Assembly (NCBI GenBank): GCA_003241685.1
Contig: QFPJ01000002.1
Span: forward strand, 62,001-126,000
From: Sphingopyxis macrogoltabida
Lineage (GTDB): Bacteria; Pseudomonadota; Alphaproteobacteria; Sphingomonadales; Sphingomonadaceae
Direction of reading: 5' to 3'
DNA: 64,000 bases
Under the pieces are notes generated by a model. That model worked only from the letters and a program-made list of their open reading frames with translations, made no database searches and was not told the origin of the DNA. This document shows positions 25,589 to 33,400 of the stretch, one piece after another (position 1 is the first letter of the stretch; each line of letters starts with the position of its first letter). A program made the translations under genes and the position numbers.

Positions 25589-27667
25589 ATGACGAGCAGG
25601 AGCATCGATACGCCGCCGCCCGTGGAAGGCGACCGGCCGCCGGCCGTGCCGCTGCGCAAGCGTGCCCGGCGGCTTTTCACCCAGCTCGGCCCGGTGCGTC
25701 TGGCCGTCACCATCCTGTTCCTGGCCGTCGCAGTCTTCATCGCCCGATACAGCTGGGACATCGCCTTTGCCCGCGATGCCGAGCGCGCGCTTTACGATGC
25801 GCGGGCGACGGCGATGGCGCCGCATGTCGGGCAGGACAGCCGGATCGTCATGATCACCTATAATGACGAAACGCTGTTCAACACCGGCATCCGCTCGCCG
25901 CTCGACCGCACCTTGCTGGCGCGGGCATTATCCAATCTCGACCGCATGGGCGCGACGTCGATCGGTATCGACATCGCGTTCGATTCGCCGCGCCCCGACG
26001 ACCCGCTGCTGAAGGCGCAGCTTCGCGCGATGACGACGCCGACCTGGCTCGCCTATGCCGAACAGTCGAGCAATCCCGACGCGATCTTCTTCGAACAGCA
26101 GAAGTTTCTCGAATCCTATCTGGCCGATGTGACGACGGCGAAAACCCGCCCGACCAGCGTGCTGTTCCGCACCGACGAGGACGGGGTGATCCGCCGCTGG
26201 CCCGACCGGCCCGCGAACCTGCCGCCGCTGATGGCCAATGCGCTGGCGCCGGTCGATGCCGCCCATGCCGATTATCAGGGCAGCATCCGCTTCCTGATGC
26301 CCGCGCGCGCCGCCGAGGGTCAGGAAGAGCCGGTCTTTGCCAATATCCCGATCGACACCTTCGCGATGGACATGGACGACGACACCCGCGCCGGCCTCGC
26401 CGAGCTGGTGCGCGGGCGCTATGTGCTGATCGGCGGCGACATCATCGACAACGACCAGTTCAATATCCCGCTCAGCCGCTTTCTCGATCCGCTGACGAAC
26501 CGCCATGAAACGATGATCGGGATGGAAGTCCACGCGCACATGCTGGCGCAACAGCTCGACAAGGCCTGGTCGGTGCCGATCCCCGGCCCGCAGCTATGGG
26601 TGCTGGCGCTGCTGGTCGTCCTGGCGGGCGGCCTGACCAGCCTGATCGACATGCGCGCCCATTGGGTCGCCACCGCCTTTCTGTTTCAGATCGGCTTTCT
26701 GATCGCCTTCCCCTTCTGGGTGCATGGACGCGGCGTCGATACGACCACCCTGCCCGCTTTCGGCTGGGCGGTCGGCTGGCTGTTCGGCTATGCCGCGGTC
26801 GGCACGGCCGCACGCACCGTCGGATCGCGCCAGCGCGCCTTCGCGCAGTCGGCGCTCGGCAAATATCTTCCCGCCGATGTCGCGGCGCAGATCATGCGCG
26901 ACCCCGACCGGCTGTCGCTGACGGGCGAAAAGCGCGAAATCTTCTGCGTCTTCACCGATCTGGAGGGCTTCACAAAGCTCAGTCACGCGATCACGCCGGA
27001 AACCGTCGCGCGGCTGCTGAACGAATATCTCGACCGCTTGTCCGATGTGGTGCTGGACCATGGCGGCACGATCGACAAGTTCGTGGGCGATGCGGTCGTC
27101 GCTTTCTGGGGCGCGCCGCTTAGCCGCCCCGACGACGGCCAGCGCGCCGCCGCCGCGGCGCTTGCCATGTACGAAGCTGGCGAACGCTACCGCATCGACA
27201 TGGCCGAAGGCGTCCCGCCGCTGGGCATGACGCGCGTCGGCCTGCACGTCGGCGACGCCATCGTCGGCAATTTCGGCGGCGAGGGACGCATTCAATATAC
27301 CGCGCTCGGCGACAGCATGAACACCGCCTCGCGCCTCGAATCGGCCAACAAGAGCCTGAAGACCGGCGTGTTGATATCGGCCGAGGCGGCGGCCCATGCC
27401 GGACGCGACGACCTGATCCCGATGGGCCGCGTCACGCTCCGCGGCCGGGCGCAGCCCGTCGACGTGTTCACGCCCCGGCCGGACCTGACCGCCGACCAGC
27501 GCGCACGCATCGCCGCGCTGGTCGCCGCCCATGGGGCGGGCGACAAAACCGCCTATGTGACCGCCGCCACAGCATTGGCGTCCGAATTCGGTCAGGAACC
27601 AGCCATCATGTTCCTGATAGAACGCCTGAACGAGACGAAAAAAGGAGAAAGCTATGTTCTTTCCTGA
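25589..27667 (+). CDS. CHASE2 sensor domain adenylate/guanylate cyclase
   Basis: 692 residues. A first membrane helix (about 33-52) leads to an extracytoplasmic CHASE2 domain (about 53-325: DARATAMAPHVGQDSRIVMITYNDET, GIDIAFDSPRPDDPLL), then three membrane helices (about 330-410) and a cytoplasmic class III cyclase domain (about 445-620). The metal-binding aspartates are present in FTDLEGF (Asp457) and VGDAVVAFW (Asp501), as are the Asn and Arg of GDSMNTASRLE. It should make cAMP (or cGMP) in response to a periplasmic cue. It begins 2 bp after the CHAT gene and overlaps the following gene by 14 bp, so all three are one unit. A matching phosphodiesterase gene is at 39032-39880. Confidence 0.93.
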   Translation: MTSRSIDTPPPVEGDRPPAVPLRKRARRLFTQLGPVRLAVTILFLAVAVFIARYSWDIAFARDAERALYDARATAMAPHVGQDSRIVMITYNDETLFNTGIRSPLDRTLLARALSNLDRMGATSIGIDIAFDSPRPDDPLLKAQLRAMTTPTWLAYAEQSSNPDAIFFEQQKFLESYLADVTTAKTRPTSVLFRTDEDGVIRRWPDRPANLPPLMANALAPVDAAHADYQGSIRFLMPARAAEGQEEPVFANIPIDTFAMDMDDDTRAGLAELVRGRYVLIGGDIIDNDQFNIPLSRFLDPLTNRHETMIGMEVHAHMLAQQLDKAWSVPIPGPQLWVLALLVVLAGGLTSLIDMRAHWVATAFLFQIGFLIAFPFWVHGRGVDTTTLPAFGWAVGWLFGYAAVGTAARTVGSRQRAFAQSALGKYLPADVAAQIMRDPDRLSLTGEKREIFCVFTDLEGFTKLSHAITPETVARLLNEYLDRLSDVVLDHGGTIDKFVGDAVVAFWGAPLSRPDDGQRAAAAALAMYEAGERYRIDMAEGVPPLGMTRVGLHVGDAIVGNFGGEGRIQYTALGDSMNTASRLESANKSLKTGVLISAEAAAHAGRDDLIPMGRVTLRGRAQPVDVFTPRPDLTADQRARIAALVAAHGAGDKTAYVTAATALASEFGQEPAIMFLIERLNETKKGESYVLS

Positions 27668-28418
27668 CCTCCGCGCGCGCCGCCTGGGGCTGACCGCAGC
27701 GGCCGCCGTCATGGCCGTCGCGGTCGCGGGCACCGCCGCCGCGCAATCGATGGTCGTCCGGTCCACCGGCCCGTCGGCCGCGAAATATCCCACCGGCGCC
27801 AAGCTGAAGGCCAGCGACCGCGTGACGCTGGTCGCGGGCGACAAGGTCGTGCTGATGCAGGCGGGCAAGACGCGCACCCTGTCCGGGCCGGGCAGCTTCG
27901 GCGCCAGCGGGACGGTTCAGGCCAATCAGTCGATGGGCACCACCGTCACGCGCATGCTGGCAAAGGGACCGACGATGCGGGCGCGCGGCGGTTTCTCCCG
28001 CGGGCCGGGCGAAACCGCGCCGCAGGACGTGCGGGCGCCCAATCTGTGGCTGCTCGACTATCGCGAGGGCGGCACTTTCTGCGTTACCGATCCGGCGACG
28101 TTGCTGCTGTGGCGCCCGCATATGGAAAGCGACCAGTTGCTGAAGATCGATCAGGGCGATCGCAGCGAAACCGTGGCGATTGTCGCGGGCGCGAACTTCC
28201 GCAAATGGCCGACCGACACGGTGCCGATCCAATATGGCGTCGATTACCGCCTGTCGGGCGCCGGTCTGGCCGCGCCGGTCACGGTCCGTTTCGCACAGCT
28301 CGACGCGGCGCCCGACACCGCGGAGGGCTCGGTCGAGACGCTGATGGCCAAGGGCTGCACGCCGCAGCTCAACCGGCTGGTCGATGCGATGGCCGAGGCG
28401 GAAACCGCCGGGGGCTGA
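27654..28418 (+). CDS. Hypothetical exported protein, FecR-like N-terminal region
   Basis: 254 residues with AAAGGAGAAAGC just before the ATG, a very strong ribosome binding site even though it lies inside the end of the cyclase gene. A signal peptide (LGLTAAAAVMAVAVAGTAAAQ) predicts export. Residues about 35-90 (KYPTGAKLKASDRVTLVAGDKVVLMQAGKTRTLSGPGSF) resemble the repeating beta-strand pattern of FecR-type domains. The C-terminal half has two cysteines (GTFCVTD, KGCTPQ) and no recognised fold. Position between the cyclase and TpsB suggests a periplasmic accessory or signal-carrying component; nothing more specific is supported. Confidence 0.75.
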   Translation: MFFPDLRARRLGLTAAAAVMAVAVAGTAAAQSMVVRSTGPSAAKYPTGAKLKASDRVTLVAGDKVVLMQAGKTRTLSGPGSFGASGTVQANQSMGTTVTRMLAKGPTMRARGGFSRGPGETAPQDVRAPNLWLLDYREGGTFCVTDPATLLLWRPHMESDQLLKIDQGDRSETVAIVAGANFRKWPTDTVPIQYGVDYRLSGAGLAAPVTVRFAQLDAAPDTAEGSVETLMAKGCTPQLNRLVDAMAEAETAGG

Positions 28419-28535
28419 CCCGCCCGCACGGATGGCGGGGCGAGTCGCCATTGAACCCGCCCCATCCATCTGATAGCAAGGAGAGAAAGGCCGCCCCGGG
28501 CAATAAGGCGGCTTCCTTCCTTGGGTCGATTATTC

Positions 28536-28559
28536 ATTCTGCCGGATCGCCGGCAGAAT
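28536..28559. promoter_or_regulatory. Perfect inverted repeat upstream of tpsB
   Basis: ATTCTGCCGG-ATCG-CCGGCAGAAT, a 10-bp perfect palindrome with a 4-base centre, in the 196-bp interval before tpsB. There is no T-run, so it is more likely an operator or an RNA structure than a terminator. Confidence 0.5.
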
Positions 28560-28614
28560 CGCTGAATGAGCGCGTTCCGGCGACGGGACGTGGATTGGCA
28601 CGCAAGGGGTGACG

Positions 28615-30444
28615 ATGATCGACGTGGGGGATTTGGGCGCTGTCTGGCGGAGCCGGACGAATCGGGGGCACGGGCGCGTGCCGCTGGCGGTTTCGGTTGC
28701 GGCGCTTACCATGGGACTGGCGCAGGTCGCGATGGCGCAGGCGCAGCCCACACCACAGATCCCGACGCGTGAGGAGATCCAGCAGCCGGTGCTGGCCCCG
28801 ACGATCACCACCAACGAACAGATATTGGCCGCCGACGACGGCATCGAACGCGCGCCCTGCCCGCTCGCCAGCCCCGACTATGGCGACATTCGCGTGACGC
28901 TGCGCCGCGTCGAGTTCTCGACCGTGACCGGCATCGATCCCGCGGTGCTCAACGCAAGCTGGACGGGCCGCGTGGGCGAAAACCTGCCCATCGCGGTCGT
29001 CTGCGACATCCGCGACCGCGCCGCGACGATGCTGCGCGCGCGCGGTTATCTCGCCGCCGTCCGCGTCCCGCCGCAGACGATCGACGACGGCGTCGTTCGG
29101 CTCGACATCCTCGCCGCGCGGATGACGCGGATCGAGGTGCGCGGCGATGCGGGAAACAACGAACGCCTCCTGCAACGCTATCTGTCCAAGCTGGATGATC
29201 AGCCGGTCTTCAATATCGTCGATGCCGAACGCTATCTGCTCCTGGCCCGCGATATTCCGGGGATGGATGCGCGGTTGACGCTGCGCCCCGGCAGCGTTCC
29301 GGGCGAGGTCGTGGGCGAAGTCTCGGTCACCCGTACCCCGGTGATGTTCGACACCAATATCCAGAATTTCGGGTCGAAGGATGTCGGGCGCTGGGCGGGG
29401 GTCGCGCGGGCGCGCTTCGCCGGCCTCACCGGCATGGGCGACCTGACGACCGCCAGCATCTATTCCACCGCCGATTTCAAGGAACAGCAGGTGCTGCAAC
29501 TCGCGCACGAGTTCCGCGTCGGCAGCGAGGGGCTGCGGCTGGGCGCCAGCTATACCTATGCGTGGACGCGCCCCGAAATCCCGGCCTTTCCGTTCAAGTC
29601 GGATACGCAGATCGTCAGCGTCTTCGCCTCCTATCCGCTGATCTTGACGCAGGCGCGGCGCCTGTCGCTCGGCGGCGGGCTGGACGTCATCGACCAGGAC
29701 ATCGACCTTGGCGGCGTGCCGATCAACCGCGATCGGCTGCGCGTCTTCAGCGCCCGCGCCGACGCGCTGTGGGTCGACCCGGCATCGATCGCGGGGCGCG
29801 GCGGCTTCAGCCCGTCCGAACCGCGCTGGTCGCTCGCCACCTCGCTCGAGGCGCGCCAAGGCGTCAGCTTCCTGGGCGCCAGCGACGATTGCGGCCCCGC
29901 GGGCGCCGCCTGTTTCCTGCCCGGCGCGGTGCCGCTGACCCGTGTCGAGGGCAAGCCCGACGCCTTTCTGCTGCGGGCCAACGCGATCGCCGAATGGCGC
30001 CCCGTGAAGGACTTTGCCCTGTCGGCCGCGCCCCGTGCGCAATGGGCGAGCGACCCGCTGCTCGCCTATGAGGAATTTTCGGGCGGCAACTTCACCGTCG
30101 GCCGCGGCTTCGATCCCGGCACGGTCATCGGCGACAGCGGCGTCGCGGTGGCGTTGGAGGCGAAATATGGTTCGCTCATCCCCCGCAACCGACAAAGCTT
30201 CGCGGTCCAGCCCTTCGCCTTTTTCGACGCCGCCTGGGTTTGGAACGAGGATCGGGCCTTCGACGGGCTCGATCCGCAAAAGCTGTTTTCGGCCGGCGGC
30301 GGCCTGCGCCTCACCTATGGCGACATCGGGCGGCTCGACATGACGCTGGCCGTGCCGCTCAATCGCGGCGGCTTCCTGGCCGATCGGCCCGACCCGCGGT
30401 TCCTGGTGTCCTTTACCACCCAGTTCGGCGTGAAGGCGCGCTGA
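28615..30444 (+). CDS. TpsB outer-membrane transporter (ShlB/FhaC/HecB family)
   Basis: 609 residues from the ATG at 28615 (AAGGGG just upstream; a GTG at 28609 is possible). After a signal peptide (SVAALTMGLAQVAMAQ) comes a linker, two POTRA-like modules (about 65-240, with IRVTLRRVEFSTVTGI and LDILAARMTRIEVRGDAGN) and a 16-strand beta-barrel. The conserved loop-6 motif appears as VGRGFDPG near residue 494. TpsB proteins secrete and fold one dedicated TpsA partner across the outer membrane. That partner begins 2 bp after this stop. Cysteine pairs in the N-terminal region and in the barrel (DDCGPAGAACF) are unusual for the family. Confidence 0.93.
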   Translation: MIDVGDLGAVWRSRTNRGHGRVPLAVSVAALTMGLAQVAMAQAQPTPQIPTREEIQQPVLAPTITTNEQILAADDGIERAPCPLASPDYGDIRVTLRRVEFSTVTGIDPAVLNASWTGRVGENLPIAVVCDIRDRAATMLRARGYLAAVRVPPQTIDDGVVRLDILAARMTRIEVRGDAGNNERLLQRYLSKLDDQPVFNIVDAERYLLLARDIPGMDARLTLRPGSVPGEVVGEVSVTRTPVMFDTNIQNFGSKDVGRWAGVARARFAGLTGMGDLTTASIYSTADFKEQQVLQLAHEFRVGSEGLRLGASYTYAWTRPEIPAFPFKSDTQIVSVFASYPLILTQARRLSLGGGLDVIDQDIDLGGVPINRDRLRVFSARADALWVDPASIAGRGGFSPSEPRWSLATSLEARQGVSFLGASDDCGPAGAACFLPGAVPLTRVEGKPDAFLLRANAIAEWRPVKDFALSAAPRAQWASDPLLAYEEFSGGNFTVGRGFDPGTVIGDSGVAVALEAKYGSLIPRNRQSFAVQPFAFFDAAWVWNEDRAFDGLDPQKLFSAGGGLRLTYGDIGRLDMTLAVPLNRGGFLADRPDPRFLVSFTTQFGVKAR

Positions 30445-30446
30445 TC

Positions 30447-33400
30447 ATGACCAACGCATCGAGGATGACTGCCATGCGTGCTATCGCGACCCTCCGCCCG
30501 ACCCGCCAGCGTCTGTTGCAAAGCTGTGCCGTGGCCGCCGGCCTGATCGCGCTGGCGCACGGCGGGCCCGCACTGGCCCAGGTCAACGGCACCGGGACGC
30601 CGACCGTACCCGGCGCGGCGACGATCAGCCCCGGCATCGATCCGGGCACCGCCGGGCCGACGACCGACGTCGTCGTTGCCGGCAGCGGCGGCAATCCCCA
30701 CGCGATCATCAACTGGACGCCGACCGACACCGCGCCGACCGGCGGGACGATCAATTTCCTGCCCGACACCGAAATATTGAACTTCTATGGCACCGATCCC
30801 GCCTATGTCGTGCTCAACCGTTTTGTGACGGGGACCGGCGGATCGATTTCGCGCCAGATCGGCCTGTATGGTGAGGTCAACAGCTATGTCGGGTCGCCCG
30901 GCGGCTCCACGAACACGCAGGGCGGCGCCATCTGGTTCTATAACGCGGGCGGCATCCTGATCGGCCCCGATGCGGTGATGAATGTCGGAAGCCTGATCCT
31001 GACCGCCAACGACATCGACACAACCGGCGGGTTGTTCGGCCCGTCCGGAACGATCCGTTTCCGCGGCGCCACCAACAGCCAGTCGGCAATCGAGATATCA
31101 TCGGGGGCCTTCATCGGCGCGCAAGTCGCCGGCAGCCCGGGCGACAGCTATATCGCGATGGTCGCGCCGCGCATCATCCAGCGCGGGGCGGTCAGCGCCG
31201 ACGGCTCGACCGCCTATGTCGCTGCCGAATCGGCCGATATCCGCATCAACGCCGGCCTGTTCGACATCGATGTTCTGACCGGCGCGGTCGACGGCGAGGC
31301 GATCGTTCACACCGGCGGCACCTCCGGCGAGGCGCATCTGGACGCGAGCCCGAACGACAACCGGATATATTTCGTCGCGGTGCCCAAGAATGACGCCGTG
31401 TCGATGCTGGTTTCCGGCAGGGTCGGCTATGCGGATGCGACGGTGGCTCAGACCGAGCCGAACGGCGCCGTCCGGTTGGCAGCGGGCTATAATGTCGTCG
31501 CGGGCGAACTGGCCGCAACCCCCGCCACGACCACCGGCACCGCGAACATGACCGTCGCCGATGCGCTATTCCCCAGCAGCATCACGGCGCGCGCCAGCGG
31601 CGCGATGACAGTCGGGCCGCAGCAACTGCTCCCGCCGCCATTTCTGCCTGCCGCGCCGCCGCCGGGACAGGGCCGTGTGGTCGTCAACGGCGGCAACGGC
31701 TTGTTCATCGGCGACACCAGCGCGACGCTCACCGTCGGCGATAACCAGATCGTCGGCGCAACCGGCTCTTTCACGGTGCAGTCGAACGGCCCGGGCGGCA
31801 GCGCGTCGGCGCTGGTCACGGGCGGCACGCTGGCCGCGGGCACGAATATGTCGATTCAGGGCATGGCGATGACCGATGCCGCCACCGGCAACGGAACCAG
31901 CGGCAGTGCCAGCTTCACCCAGACCGGCGGCACGGTATCGGTGGGCGCCCTGCTCGTCGGCGCCAATGCGACCGGACAGACGCGCCCCGGCGTGGCGGGC
32001 AGCGGCACCGGCGGCAATGCACAGGTCAACCTTCTGGGTGGCACCTTCGCCGCCAGCAGCGTCACCGTATCGGCGAACGGCACCGGCGGTGCCGGACAGG
32101 CGGGCGACAATTTCATGTCGACCATCACGCCTGCCGGCGCGGGCGGCGCGGGACAGGGCGGTCAGGCAACGATCACGATCGACGGCGCGAGCGTGACGGT
32201 CGGCAGCATGACCGCATCGGCCGGCGGAACCGGCGGAACCGGCGGAACATTCTCCTCCTCCTTCGGCTTCCCCGCCAACGAGCCCGGCGGCGACGGCGGC
32301 ACGGGCACGGGCGGATCGGCGACGATCAATGTGGTTTCGGGCAGCCTGGGCACCGATACGCTGACGGCCAGCGCAGCAGGGATCGGGGGAACCGGCGGAC
32401 TCCATTTCCCGTCGAGCAGCTCCGGGGCCTCGACGGGCATCGGGATCGGCGGCGACGGCGGCAACGGACAGGGCGGATCGGCGACCATCGCCCTGGAAAT
32501 CCTGGCGACGGGCGTGCTCAGCAGCGTGGCTACCGGCAACGGCGGAGCAGGCGGGTTCGGCGCCAATGGCGGCAATGGCGGCGACGGCAGCGGCGGCCTT
32601 GCCCAGTTGATCGTGGACGATTTCGACGCCGCCGCGCTCAACGTGGCGATCGATTCCTCGGCAGCGGGCGGGGCGGGGTCGGACGGAGGCGACGGCGCAG
32701 GCGGCAATGGCGGCGACGCATCGGGCGGCACCGCACGTTTTCGGGCGCAGGGCACAAATGGCGCGGCGATCGTGACTCCGGATTATTTCCTCGTCGGCGG
32801 CAATGGCGGCGCGGGCGGTGCTGGCGGCCTTCCTTTCTCGGCCAATCCGACTGTCGCTCCCAATGGCGGCAATGGCGGCGACGCCATTGGCGGCACGATC
32901 GAGGTGCTCGCCATCGAGGGGGCAACCGTCACCTTGGATCGGTCGATCGAACAATTGCCGGCCGGCCCCATATTATTCTCCAGCAGCGGCTTCGGTGGTG
33001 ACGGCGGAACCGGTTCCGACAGCGGCTTTCTCTCCGGGCTTACGGGCGGCAATGGCGGGAACGGGGGCAGCGGCACGGGCGGCACCGTTCGACTGGCCGC
33101 CAACGACGGCACTATCCAGACCGGCGGAATCAATGTCGAAATCCAGCTCGGCGGCGCATCGGGATCGGGCGGCGACGGCGGCATCGGCACCGGCGCGAAC
33201 GGCACCGCCGGCGACGTTTCGGAGACCGCAGGCGGGACGGCCTCGATCGAAGCGATGTCGACGACCGGCGGCGACGGCGGCCTCATCGACCTTGGTCCCA
33301 CCACGATTACCGCCAACGGCGACGAAGCGGGCCGCATTGCCTTGCTCAGCGGCACCGGCGGCACCATCAGCATGGCCAGCCTGTCGGCGCAGGCCTTAGC

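Noticed and set aside
32060..33240. Repeating GGCGGC-type units suggesting a CRISPR-like or satellite array
   Set aside because: Units are irregular, keep a single reading frame and encode the Gly-rich part of TpsA.
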